A DNA stretch of 64,000 nt, taken from NCBI RefSeq assembly GCF_041915215.1, contig NZ_JAYSBV010000004.1; one strand, 5' to 3'. The stretch is from Zoogloea sp021286885. Its GTDB lineage: Bacteria > Pseudomonadota > Gammaproteobacteria > Burkholderiales > Rhodocyclaceae. The stretch's first letter is position 1; every line of letters starts with the position of its first letter. Made by a program: the position numbers and the translations under genes. This document shows, in pieces, positions 15,044-23,325 of the stretch. The notes below the pieces were generated by a model that was not told the DNA's origin, searched no databases, and saw nothing but the letters and a program-made list of their open reading frames with translations.

Positions 15044-16474
15044 ATGGCTGCAAACTACTTGCATGGCGTAGAAACCATCGAGGTCGAGCGCGGCCCGCGT
15101 CCCGTTCGCACGGTGAAGTCGGCCGTGATTGGCCTGATCGGCACGGCGCCGATCGGCGCGGTCAATGAGGCCACCCTGACCCTGTCCGAGAAGGATGCGG
15201 CCGCCTTCGGCTCGCAGCTTCCGGGCTTCACCATCCCCCAGGCGCTGGATGCGATCTACGATCACGGCGCCGGCACGGTGATCGTGATCAACGTGCTCGA
15301 CCCCACGATCCACAAGACGGCCGTGGTCTCCGAGGCCATCACCTTTGACGCCTCCACCGACCGCGTGAAGCTCGCGCACGGCGCGGTGGCCGCCCTGGTG
15401 GTGAAGAGCAACGACGGCGCGACCACCTACGTGCTCGGCACCGACTACACGGTCGATACGCTCACCGGCGAGCTGACCCGCGTCAAGGGCGGCGGCATCG
15501 TGGCCGGCGCCAGCGTCAAGGCCAGCTACGACTACGCCGACCCGACCAAGGTCACGGCGGCCGACATCATCGGTGCGGTCAACGGAGCGGGTGTGCGCAC
15601 CGGCCTGAAGGCGCTCAAGGACACCTACAACCTGTTCGGCTTCTTCGCCAAGATTCTGATCGCCCCGGCCTTCTGCACGCAGAACTCGGTGGCGGTCGAG
15701 CTGATCGCGATGGCCGACCAGCTGGACGCGGTGGCCTACATCGACGCGCCGATCGGCACCACCTACGCTCAGGCGCTGGCCGGTCGCGGCCCGGCCGGCA
15801 CCATCAACTTCAACACCTCCAGCGACCGCGTGCGCCTGTGCTACCCACACGTGAAGGTGTACGACCCGGTGCTCAACGCCGAGCGCCTGGAGCCTTTGAG
15901 CGCCCGCGCCGCCGGCCTGCGCGCCAAGGTCGACCTGGACAAGGGCTTCTGGTGGTCCAGCTCCAACCAGGAGCTGGCCGGGGTGATCGGCGTCGAGCGC
16001 CAGCTCTCGGCAATGATCGACGACCCGCAGTCCGAGGTGAACCTGCTGAACGAACAGGGCATCTCCACCGTGTTCTCCAGCTACGGCTCGGGCTTCCGCC
16101 TGTGGGGCAACCGCACCGCCGCCTGGCCGACCGTCAGCCACATGCGCAACTTCGAGAACGTCCGCCGCACCGGAGACGTGATCAACGAGTCGCTGCGCTA
16201 CTTCAGCCAGCAGTTCATCGACATGCCGATCAACCAGGCGCTGATCGACGCCCTGGTGGAGTCGGTGAACGGCTACGGCCGCAAGCTGATCGGTGACGGC
16301 GCGCTGCTGGGCTTCAAGGCGTGGTTCGACCCGGCGCGCAACGAGGAGACCGAGCTGGCCAACGGGCACCTGCTGATCAGCTACAAGTACACCCCGCCGC
16401 CGCCCCTGGAGCGCCTGACGTTTGAGACCGAGATCACCTCGGAATACCTGCTGACCCTGAAGGGAGGTAACTGA
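15044..16474 (+). CDS. Contractile tail sheath protein
   Basis: The 476-residue protein shows the sheath layout: N-terminal YLHGVETIEVERGPRPVRTV and KSAVIGLIGTAPIGAVNEAT, a variable middle domain (about residues 90-160), and a conserved C-terminal region (GFRLWGNRTAAWPTVSHMRN; NVRRTGDVINESLRYFSQQF; GFKAWFDPARNEETELANGH). It polymerises around the tail tube and contracts during injection. It is the counterpart of P2 gpFI. Confidence 0.95.
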   Translation: MAANYLHGVETIEVERGPRPVRTVKSAVIGLIGTAPIGAVNEATLTLSEKDAAAFGSQLPGFTIPQALDAIYDHGAGTVIVINVLDPTIHKTAVVSEAITFDASTDRVKLAHGAVAALVVKSNDGATTYVLGTDYTVDTLTGELTRVKGGGIVAGASVKASYDYADPTKVTAADIIGAVNGAGVRTGLKALKDTYNLFGFFAKILIAPAFCTQNSVAVELIAMADQLDAVAYIDAPIGTTYAQALAGRGPAGTINFNTSSDRVRLCYPHVKVYDPVLNAERLEPLSARAAGLRAKVDLDKGFWWSSSNQELAGVIGVERQLSAMIDDPQSEVNLLNEQGISTVFSSYGSGFRLWGNRTAAWPTVSHMRNFENVRRTGDVINESLRYFSQQFIDMPINQALIDALVESVNGYGRKLIGDGALLGFKAWFDPARNEETELANGHLLISYKYTPPPPLERLTFETEITSEYLLTLKGGN

Positions 16475-16476
16475 TC

Positions 16477-17001
16477 ATGGCCGGCAAGATCGAAATCAAC
16501 CGCATCACCAACGCCAACATCTACGTGAACGGCAACTCGCTGCTCGGCCGCGCCGAGGAGATCAAGCTGCCCGACATCTCGGCCATCATGCAGGAGCACA
16601 AGGCGCTCGGCATGGTCGGCAAGATCGAGCTGCCGGCGGGCTTCGACAAGCTGGAGGGCGAGATCAAGTGGAACTCGCTGTACAAGGACGTGGCCAAGAC
16701 CGTGGCCAACCCGTTCAAGGCGGTGCAGCTGCAGTGCCGCTCCAGCATCGAGACCTACGGCGCCCAGGGCCGCATCCAGGAAGTGAGCCTGGTCACCTTC
16801 CTGACCGTGATGTTCAAGAAGAACCCGCTCGGCACCTACAAGCAGCACGACAACGCCGAATTCAGCTCGGCGTTCGGGGCGACCTACATCAAGCAGGTGG
16901 TCGATGGCGAGGAGGTGCTGGAGCTGGACTACATGGCCAACATCTTCCGCGTCGGCGGCGAGGACATGCTGGCCGACTACCGCAGCAACATCGGCGGCTG
17001 A
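16477..17001 (+). CDS. Tail tube protein (P2 FII-like)
   Basis: This 174-residue protein directly follows the sheath gene, as in P2 (FI-FII). It includes INRITNANIYVNGNSLLGRA, EEIKLPDISAIMQEHKALGM and a C-terminal KQVVDGEEVLELDYMANIFR. It would form the inner tube of the contractile tail. A strong terminator follows the gene. Confidence 0.93.
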   Translation: MAGKIEINRITNANIYVNGNSLLGRAEEIKLPDISAIMQEHKALGMVGKIELPAGFDKLEGEIKWNSLYKDVAKTVANPFKAVQLQCRSSIETYGAQGRIQEVSLVTFLTVMFKKNPLGTYKQHDNAEFSSAFGATYIKQVVDGEEVLELDYMANIFRVGGEDMLADYRSNIGG

Positions 17002-17022
17002 CCCTTAACCGCTTCCCCCTGC

Positions 17023-17046
17023 AGGCCCACTTCGGTGGGCCTTTTC
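17023..17046 (+). terminator. Rho-independent terminator after the tail tube gene
   Basis: AGGCCCAC-ttcg-GTGGGCCT forms a stable tetraloop hairpin followed by TTTTCATTT on the plus strand. It ends the head/sheath/tube transcript just before the third late-promoter-like motif. Confidence 0.9.
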
Positions 17047-17051
17047 ATTTG

Positions 17052-17071
17052 CTAAAGCCGTTTAACTGACC
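17052..17071 (+). promoter_or_regulatory. Late-promoter-like motif, copy 3 (tail block)
   Basis: CTAAAGCCGTTTAACTGACC immediately follows the terminator and precedes the tail chaperone gene by 68 bases. It shares the TAAA-N4-[AT]TTAA-N4-CC layout with copies 1, 2 and 4. The position right behind a terminator supports a new transcription start. Confidence 0.6.
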
Positions 17072-17139
17072 TGCGCCCGGCGCCAGCCGACAATCCTTCG
17101 CGTACCTCTTTGTTTCTCAACCCACGCGAAGGAAGCCTC

Positions 17140-17382
17140 ATGGAACTCCCCCTCAAGCACCCGTTCACCAACGCCGCCGGCCAGCGCATCGAGAAGCTCA
17201 CCGTCCGCCGCGCCAAGCGCGCCGACATGAAGGCCGCCACCAAGTACAGCAAGGACGAAGGGGAGCAGGAAGACTTCCTGTTTGCCCAGATCACTGGCCT
17301 GACGCTGGAAGACATCGACCAGCTCGACCTGGCTGACTCGAAGGCGCTGACCGACACCTTTCGCAGCATGGTGGACAACTGA
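17140..17382 (+). CDS. Tail assembly chaperone gpE-like
   Basis: An 80-residue protein starts at ATG 17140 with GAAGGA upstream. The sequence MELPLKHPFTNAAGQRIEKL, ... VRRAKRADMKAATKY ... ITGLTLEDIDQLDLAD fits the P2 E / Mu gp41 tail assembly chaperones. These proteins bind the tape measure during tail assembly and are usually made in two forms by ribosomal frameshifting. The second frame is present (17351-17545). Confidence 0.88.
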   Translation: MELPLKHPFTNAAGQRIEKLTVRRAKRADMKAATKYSKDEGEQEDFLFAQITGLTLEDIDQLDLADSKALTDTFRSMVDN

Positions 17383-17545
17383 CGAAGCGCTGCGGCCGCT
17401 GGACGAAGTGCTGCTCACGGTCTTGCGCATTCAGCCGTCCGAGATCGACGGCCTCGACATGGAGGACTACTGGTTCTGGATCGGGGTCGCCGAGCGCGAG
17501 GTCAAGCGCCGGAACGAGATGATGCAGTCGCTTTACGGCCGATGA
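17351..17545 (+). CDS. E' extension frame of the tail assembly chaperone
   Basis: After the E stop at 17380-17382 a second frame (+1, equal to -2) stays open from 17351 to a TGA at 17543-17545. It encodes ALRPLDEVLLTVLRIQPSEI, then DGLDMEDYWFWIGVAERE and a basic end. It has no ribosome site of its own, and the overlap of about 30 bases with E fits a programmed -2 shift as reported for phage Mu. The slippery site itself was not identified. Confidence 0.72.
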   Translation, partial: PTPFAAWWTTDEALRPLDEVLLTVLRIQPSEIDGLDMEDYWFWIGVAEREVKRRNEMMQSLYGR

Positions 17546-17762
17546 ACACCGCCACGGCCACCAGCAATCCGCCGATGAAGGAAGCGCCGGCCGCCAGGGG
17601 CGCGCCGGCCATCGCCGCCACGGCGAGCGCGAAGGGGAAGAGGAAAAGCGCTGCCCAGAACGGCAAGTGCGCGAAGCACGCCCAGGCAAGCCACGCGGCA
17701 CCGCTGCCGATGGCCAGCCAGTAGAGCGTCTTGGCGGTAGTGAGGGCGGTTTTTTCAAACAT
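17502..17762 (-). CDS. Antisense small membrane protein (candidate moron)
   Basis: This 86-residue frame runs against the tail operon. It begins MFEKTALTTAKTLYWLAIGS and shows three strongly hydrophobic stretches (WLAIGSGAAWLAWACF; LPFWAALFLFPFALAVAAMA; FIGGLLVAVAVFIG), so it looks like an inner-membrane protein. The AT-rich bases just before its start (about 17740-17790) could hold a promoter; the ribosome site is weak. It overlaps the E' end antisense by 44 bp. Such inserted, opposite-strand genes in prophages are often lysogenic conversion or exclusion genes. Confidence 0.55.
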   Translation of the reverse strand: MFEKTALTTAKTLYWLAIGSGAAWLAWACFAHLPFWAALFLFPFALAVAAMAGAPLAAGASFIGGLLVAVAVFIGRKATASSRSGA

Positions 17763-17791
17763 GTTTCTAGGATAGCAAAAGGCAAAACGGC

Positions 17792-20344
17792 ATGGCCAAT
17801 GAACTGCTCGTAGGGGTCAAGATCGGCGCGGTGCTGTCGGGCACCTTCCAGGCCGCCTTCGCCTCGGCGCGCGGCACCTCGTTGAAGCTCGGCCAGGCGG
17901 CCGACGAATTGCGCGTCAAGCACGCCCGGCTGGGCGAGGTCATGGCGCGCGCCATGTCGCATCCCACCCGCAACGTCGGTGAGCTGCGCCGCCAGTATGA
18001 GCGGCTCGGCCAGACCATCGATCAGCTGCGCGCCAAGCAGGAGAAGCTGGCGGCCAGCATGGCGCGGGGCGAGGCTCTCAAGGCGGCCCGCGCCGATCTG
18101 CGCGGCCAGGCGATGGAGACGGCCGGCACGGCGGTCGCCCTGGGCGCGCCAGTCGTGCAGTCGGTTCGCTTGGCGGCCGGCTTCCAGGACCAGATGCGGG
18201 ACATCGCCATTACCGGCGAATTTACCAGGGCCGAGGAAGCCAGGATCAGCGGCACCGTCCGCGATTCGGCCACCCGATGGAACCAGACCCAGGCCGAGAT
18301 CGGGCGGGGCCTCGGCGTGCTGGTGGCAGGTGGCATCCAGGACGCGAAAGCGCTGGAGTATTACGCCCCGGTCATGGCCAAGGCTGCCACGGCGACCCGC
18401 GCCAGCATGGACGACCTGGGCAGTGTGGCCATCGCCCTGAAGGACAACCTCAAGGTCGGCGAAGAAGGCTTTGAGGGCGCGCTCAACATGCTGGCCTACG
18501 CCGGCAAGCGCGGCCAGTTTGAAATCCGCGACATGGCCAAGTGGCTCCCGGCCCTGTCGCCGTCATTCCAGGCGCTCGGCGTGACCGGCAAGGAAGCCGT
18601 GGCCGAGATCGGCGCCGCCCTGCAGATCGCCCGCAAGGGCGCCGGCTCGAACGACGAGGCGGCCAACAACTTCAAGAACTTCCTGCAGAAGATTACTGCC
18701 CCTGACACGCTCAAGGACTTCGAGAAGGCCGGAATCGACCTCAAGGGCAGCATGATGAACCTGCGCGCCCAAGGGCTGACGCCGGTGCAGTCCATGCTGG
18801 CCATCATCACGCAGTACATGCAGTCCAAGGGACCGGCCGCCGCCGGCCAGTTCCAGCAGGCGATGGCCATCAAGGATGACAAGGAACGCGAGGCCGCGCT
18901 GCAGCGCCTGTCGGAAGCCTACAAGCTGGGCGAACTGTTCCAGGACATGCAGGCCATGTCGTTCATCCGCCCGGCGATCGCCAACCAGGGCGAGATGAAG
19001 GACATCAAGCAAGGCTCGATGGAGGCCGGCGACAAGGGCCTGCTCGACGCCGACTTCAAGAAGCGCATGGAGGGCGCCACTGAGCAGTTCAAGGCGTTCA
19101 AGATCGGCTTGATGGACATCGGCATCACCATCGGCGACGCGCTGCTGCCGCCGCTGACTGAGCTGCTTCAGGAAGTGCGACCGGGCATCAAAGCCTTCGG
19201 CGACTGGGCCAAGGAACACCCCGGCCTGATCAAGGGCGTGATCGGCCTGGTCGGCGGTCTGCTGGCGGGCAAGATGGCCTTCATTGGCATCAAGTACGGC
19301 CTCAACTTGGTGCTCTCGCCGTTCAACGCCCTGACCACCTCGATTACAGCGGTCTCGGGCAAATGGACGCTGCTGCGCGCCATGTGGCAGGCGGGCCGAT
19401 TTGCCCCTGCGATCGCTGGCCTGCGCTCCTTTGGAGGCGGGCTCCTGACAGTCGGACGCTTCCTCATTCCTTTCGGCCAGGGGCTGTTGATGACTTTTGG
19501 CGCGCCGCTGATGCTGGCGGGCCGTGGTGCTCTGTTCCTGGGCCGGCTCCTGGCCGGGAACCTGGTGTCGGGCCTGCGTCTGGCCGGTCAGGCCGTGCTG
19601 TGGCTGGGCCGCGCCTTGCTGATGAACCCGATCGGTCTGGCCATCACCGGCATTGCCCTGGGCGCCTACCTGATCTACCGCAACTGGGACAAGCTCAAGC
19701 CCTGGTTCCAAGGTCTGTGGGGCCAGATCAAGGCGGCCTTTTCCGGTGGCATCGGCGGCGTGGCCAAGCTGATCCTCAACTGGTCGCCGCTGGGGCTGTT
19801 CTACAAGGCATTTGCCGGCGTGATGAAGTGGTTCGGCATCGACCTGCCGAAGAACTTCACCGACTTCGGCGCTAACTTGATCGGCGGCCTGGTGGGCGGC
19901 ATCAAGGCCAAGCTCGGCGCGGCCAAGGAGACCATCGTCGGCTTTGGCAAGGACGTGAAGGGCTGGTTCGCCGACACCCTGGGCATCAAGTCGCCATCCC
20001 GCGTCTTCATGGGATTCGGCGACAACATCGCCCAGGGGGCGGCGATCGGCATCGGCCGCTCGGCTGGGCTGGCCTCCAAGGCTGCGGCCGGCATGGCCTC
20101 CGATACGGCTGCAGCTGCAGCGGCACAGCGAATCAACGCTGGCCGGGCCGGCGCCGGTACCGCAGGCGCAGTCGCCGGTGGCGCTGGGGGAATGACCATT
20201 CACTTCAGCCCGACGATCCAGGTCCAGGGCGGTGCGGCCGAGGCCGTCAAGGGCCAGGTCACCGAGGCGCTCAATCTCTCGCTGCATGAGCTGGAGCAAC
20301 TGATCAAGCGCGTATCGGCGCAACAAGCACGGAGGGCCTACTGA
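17792..20344 (+). CDS. Tail tape measure protein
   Basis: The 850-residue protein is the longest phage gene here. Residues 70-400 have the phage tape-measure core (SVRLAAGFQDQMRDIAITGE; ALEYYAPVMAKAATATRASM; GSNDEAANNFKNFLQKITAP). Hydrophobic segments follow between about 470 and 640, then an Ala/Gly-rich C-terminus. It sets tail length and is ejected into the host. Its stop shares bases with the next start (TGATG). Confidence 0.95.
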   Translation: MANELLVGVKIGAVLSGTFQAAFASARGTSLKLGQAADELRVKHARLGEVMARAMSHPTRNVGELRRQYERLGQTIDQLRAKQEKLAASMARGEALKAARADLRGQAMETAGTAVALGAPVVQSVRLAAGFQDQMRDIAITGEFTRAEEARISGTVRDSATRWNQTQAEIGRGLGVLVAGGIQDAKALEYYAPVMAKAATATRASMDDLGSVAIALKDNLKVGEEGFEGALNMLAYAGKRGQFEIRDMAKWLPALSPSFQALGVTGKEAVAEIGAALQIARKGAGSNDEAANNFKNFLQKITAPDTLKDFEKAGIDLKGSMMNLRAQGLTPVQSMLAIITQYMQSKGPAAAGQFQQAMAIKDDKEREAALQRLSEAYKLGELFQDMQAMSFIRPAIANQGEMKDIKQGSMEAGDKGLLDADFKKRMEGATEQFKAFKIGLMDIGITIGDALLPPLTELLQEVRPGIKAFGDWAKEHPGLIKGVIGLVGGLLAGKMAFIGIKYGLNLVLSPFNALTTSITAVSGKWTLLRAMWQAGRFAPAIAGLRSFGGGLLTVGRFLIPFGQGLLMTFGAPLMLAGRGALFLGRLLAGNLVSGLRLAGQAVLWLGRALLMNPIGLAITGIALGAYLIYRNWDKLKPWFQGLWGQIKAAFSGGIGGVAKLILNWSPLGLFYKAFAGVMKWFGIDLPKNFTDFGANLIGGLVGGIKAKLGAAKETIVGFGKDVKGWFADTLGIKSPSRVFMGFGDNIAQGAAIGIGRSAGLASKAAAGMASDTAAAAAAQRINAGRAGAGTAGAVAGGAGGMTIHFSPTIQVQGGAAEAVKGQVTEALNLSLHELEQLIKRVSAQQARRAY

Positions 20345-21258
20345 TGTTTGCGCTCCTGGGCGATGTCCAGTTCGACCTGATCACCTACTTCGACGGCTTC
20401 GAGTCGCAGTTCGGCGCCGACTTTGCCGAGCACGCCCTGATCGAGGGCAAGCCGAGGCTGCAGTTCATCGGCGACAAGCTCGACGAAATCCGCATCCAGC
20501 TCGCCTTCCACCTGCACTACTGCGACCCGGAGGCCGAGCTGGCCAAGCTCAAGGATGCTCTGGCGGCACACCAGGCGATGGCCCTGGTACTCGGCAATGG
20601 TGACTACAAGGGCTGGTTCGTGCTGACCGATGTGCAGGCGACCAGCAAGCACACCGACAAGGCCGGCACGCTGATCGCGCTGGAAGCCAGCATCACCCTC
20701 CGCGAGTTTGTTGGCGACAAGAAGAACCCGCTGCCGCCGCCCGCCGTCCAGCCCAAGCTGCCGCCGGCCGCGGCCAAGGCGCTGCCAGCCAGCCAGACCG
20801 CTGGCGTCACCACGCTGGCCAGCGGCGCAGCCGCCGTGCGCGACAACATCCGCCAGGCGGTGACCTACGCCAACCAGGCACAGTCGGCCCTACGGGTCGC
20901 GGTGGATGCCGCCCGCCTGGCGCAGAAGCTGCGTGACAACCCGCTGGCAGCGCTGGGCCGGGTGCCCAGCCTCCTAACCGGCATGAACCAGGTGGCCGGC
21001 CCACTGGAGAACTTGTCACCGACCCTGGCCAGCCTGACCAGCCAGCTTCCCGAGGCGTCCAGCATCCTGCGCGCCAGCGATAACGCCCTGGGCGCCGTGC
21101 GTAACGCCCAGGGCGCCCTGTCGGCCGTCAGCGCCGGCACCGTGACCGGCCGCATCGACTACCTGGCCGGCCAGCTCTCGGCCGCGACCGGCGCCCTGGA
21201 GTCGGCAGCGCCGAGCATCAGCAAGCTGGCCGGCAAGGTCGTGACGAGGACGATCTGA
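20344..21258 (+). CDS. Tail protein U-like with long C-terminal extension
   Basis: Residues 1-130 of this 304-residue protein match P2 gpU-like tail terminators (MFALLGDVQFDLITYFDGFE; VLGNGDYKGWFVLTDVQATS; LEASITLREF). The remaining 170 residues form an Ala/Ser/Leu-rich helical extension after a Pro-rich linker (PLPPPAVQPKLPP), longer than in P2 gpU. It overlaps the tape measure stop by one base and shares one base with gpX. Confidence 0.88.
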   Translation: MFALLGDVQFDLITYFDGFESQFGADFAEHALIEGKPRLQFIGDKLDEIRIQLAFHLHYCDPEAELAKLKDALAAHQAMALVLGNGDYKGWFVLTDVQATSKHTDKAGTLIALEASITLREFVGDKKNPLPPPAVQPKLPPAAAKALPASQTAGVTTLASGAAAVRDNIRQAVTYANQAQSALRVAVDAARLAQKLRDNPLAALGRVPSLLTGMNQVAGPLENLSPTLASLTSQLPEASSILRASDNALGAVRNAQGALSAVSAGTVTGRIDYLAGQLSAATGALESAAPSISKLAGKVVTRTI

Positions 21259-21464
21259 TGTACCTGACCCACATCACCACCGAAGGCGAGCGCTGGGATC
21301 AGCTCGCCACCCGTTACTATGGCGACCCGCTGCAGTACGAGCGCATCGTCGCCGCCAACCCGCACGTGCCGCTGGCCACCACCTTGCCCGGCGGCCTGAG
21401 GCTGTCGGTGCCGGTGATCGAGCAGCAAGACCTGTCCGAGGAGCTGCCGCCGTGGCTGCGCTGA
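21258..21464 (+). CDS. Tail protein X-like (LysM-like)
   Basis: A 68-residue protein has the gpX/LysM pattern: EGERWDQLATRYYGDPLQYE, then RIVAANPHVPLATTLPGGLR. In P2-like tails gpX connects the tail tube end and the baseplate hub. It overlaps the next gene by 13 bp, so gpD is probably translated by coupling from its GTG. Confidence 0.9.
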   Translation: MYLTHITTEGERWDQLATRYYGDPLQYERIVAANPHVPLATTLPGGLRLSVPVIEQQDLSEELPPWLR

Positions 21465-22648
21465 CCGACCTGCTGCCCACCGCCGTGGCCAAGGTGCCGC
21501 ACCCGGTGTTCGTGCTCTCCTACGAGCAGAAGAACATCACCAGCGACATCACGCCCTACGTGCGCTCGGTGACCTACACCGACTACCTGTCCGGGCAATC
21601 CGACGAACTGGAGGTCGAGCTGGAGGATGCGGACGGCCGCTGGGTGCGCCACTGGTACCCCGGCAAGGGCGACACGCTGTCGCTCAAGATCGGCTACGAG
21701 GCGGCGCCGCTGCTGCCCTGCGGGGCCTTCGAGATCGACGAGATCGAGTTCGCCCAGCCGCCCGCGACGGTGTCGATCCGTGGCCTGGCCACCGGCATCA
21801 AGAAGTCGGTGCGCACCCGCGTCGGCCGCGCCTACGAGAACACCACGCTGGCCGCGATCGCCCAGCGCATCGCCAAGCGCAACAAGCTGACCCTGACCGG
21901 CAAAATCCGCGACATCCGCATCGACCGAGTGACGCAATACCAGGAGCGCGATGTCGAGTTCCTCACGCGCCTGGCGCGCGAGTACGGCTACGCCTTCAAG
22001 ATCGTCGGCAACAAGCTGGTTTTCACCGAGCTGGCCGATCTACGCGACGGCGGCACGGTGGCCACCTTCAAGGCGACCGACCTAATCGCCATCCGCCTGC
22101 GCGACAAGATCAAGGACATCTACCAGGAAGCCAAGGTCAAGTACCACGACCCGAAGACCAAGAAGCTGGTGGTCTATGGCGTGAAGAGCGACCAGGTGAC
22201 CGAGGTCGGCCAAACCACCACCAGCACGAAGAAGCAATCCGGCCAATCGGCCAGCGGCGACACGCTGAAGCTCTCGACCCGCTCCGGCTCGAAGGCGGCC
22301 GCGCAGGCCAAGGCGCAGGCCGCGCTGGACGATGCCAACCTGCAGCAGACCGCCGGCAGCCTGACCGTGCCGGGCAACCCCAAGCTGGTCGCCGGCACCA
22401 CCTTCGAACTGGCCGACTGCGGCAAGCTCTCCGGCAAGTACCTGGTGGAGTCGGCCCGCCACCGGCTCGATCGCGGCGGCGGCTACGTCACCGAGCTGGA
22501 AGTGAAGCGCGTCGCCCTGCCGGTCACCTCGGGCACCGGCAGCACCTCGGCCCAGAAGAAGTCGGGCAAGACCCTCAACGTGTACGGCGTCCAGAGCAGC
22601 GGCCAGGTAGGCGTGGTCGGCACCACCCAAGCGAGCACGAAGAAATGA
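21452..22648 (+). CDS. Baseplate hub protein gpD-like (late control D family)
   Basis: The 398-residue protein belongs to the phage late control D / gp27-like hub family: VFVLSYEQKNITSDITPYVR, then EVELEDADGRWVRHWYPGKG, and TQYQERDVEFLTRLAREYGY. It begins with GTG at 21452 inside gpX. The C-terminal 40 residues repeat a short motif (YGVxSxQ[VT]xxVGxTxxSTKK at about 240 and 380), an internal duplication. Confidence 0.92.
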   Translation: MAALTDLLPTAVAKVPHPVFVLSYEQKNITSDITPYVRSVTYTDYLSGQSDELEVELEDADGRWVRHWYPGKGDTLSLKIGYEAAPLLPCGAFEIDEIEFAQPPATVSIRGLATGIKKSVRTRVGRAYENTTLAAIAQRIAKRNKLTLTGKIRDIRIDRVTQYQERDVEFLTRLAREYGYAFKIVGNKLVFTELADLRDGGTVATFKATDLIAIRLRDKIKDIYQEAKVKYHDPKTKKLVVYGVKSDQVTEVGQTTTSTKKQSGQSASGDTLKLSTRSGSKAAAQAKAQAALDDANLQQTAGSLTVPGNPKLVAGTTFELADCGKLSGKYLVESARHRLDRGGGYVTELEVKRVALPVTSGTGSTSAQKKSGKTLNVYGVQSSGQVGVVGTTQASTKK

Positions 22649-23262
22649 GCGAGACCCTGCAAGAGTTCGGTGCCAGCTTCAAATTCGGCACGGTCTCGGC
22701 CGTCGATGCCAAGACCTGCCGCGTGCGCGTGCGCCTGCCCGACTACGACAACCTGCGCACGGCCTGGCTGCCGGTGCTGCAAGCCAAGACCCTGCGCGAC
22801 AAGCACTACCACCTGCCCGACCTCGGCGAGCACGTGGTGGTGCTCCTGGACGGGCGCGGCGAGGACGGCGTTGTGCTGGGCGCCGTCTATTCCAGCTCCG
22901 ACCCGGCGCCGGTGGCCAGCGGCGACAAGCACCACGTGCGCTTCGACGATGGCGCCGAGATGGAATACGATCGCGCCAGCCACCAGCTCACGGTCAAGGG
23001 CGGCATCCAGAAGGTGGTAGTCGAGGTCGGCGCAGACATCCTGCTCAAGGCCGGCGCCAAGGTCACCGTCGACGTGCCGGAGACCGAGGTCACCGGCAAC
23101 CTGCTGGTGAAGGGCAAGCTGACCTACCAGGGCGGCATGGCTGGGTCGGGTGGTGGCGGCGCGGCGGCGGCCATCACCGGCAATGTCCAGGTCACCGGCA
23201 ACATCGACGCCACCGGCACGATCATGGATGCCGGCGGCAACTCGAATCACCACAGCCACTAG
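22645..23262 (+). CDS. Baseplate assembly / spike protein gpV-like
   Basis: This 205-residue protein has an OB-fold region (FGTVSAVDAKTCRVRVRLPD; YHLPDLGEHVVVLLDGRGED) and a beta-helical needle region (residues 110-190, with repeated TGN). It ends in NSNHHSH; a terminal HxH set binds iron at the tip of P2-type spikes. It would puncture the outer membrane. It overlaps gpD by 4 bp and ends the transcript before copy 4 of the promoter motif. Confidence 0.9.
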   Translation: MSETLQEFGASFKFGTVSAVDAKTCRVRVRLPDYDNLRTAWLPVLQAKTLRDKHYHLPDLGEHVVVLLDGRGEDGVVLGAVYSSSDPAPVASGDKHHVRFDDGAEMEYDRASHQLTVKGGIQKVVVEVGADILLKAGAKVTVDVPETEVTGNLLVKGKLTYQGGMAGSGGGGAAAAITGNVQVTGNIDATGTIMDAGGNSNHHSH

Positions 23263-23276
23263 CGGCTGGCCAAGCC

Positions 23277-23296
23277 TTAAAGCCCTTTAATATCCC
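23277..23296 (+). promoter_or_regulatory. Late-promoter-like motif, copy 4 (baseplate block)
   Basis: TTAAAGCCCTTTAATATCCC contains a perfect inverted repeat TTAAA-N4-TTTAA and shares the TAAA-N4-[AT]TTAA layout with the other copies. It lies 29 bases before the gpW start. A hairpin (GCGGC-acgata-GCCGC, 23310-23325) abuts the ATG. Confidence 0.57.
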
Positions 23297-23325
23297 CCGG
23301 CCGGGCATGGCGGCACGATAGCCGC

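Noticed and set aside
14801..16369. A 522-codon minus-strand frame opposite the sheath gene
   Set aside because: Composition typical of antisense shadows in GC-rich DNA; the sheath gene is certain.
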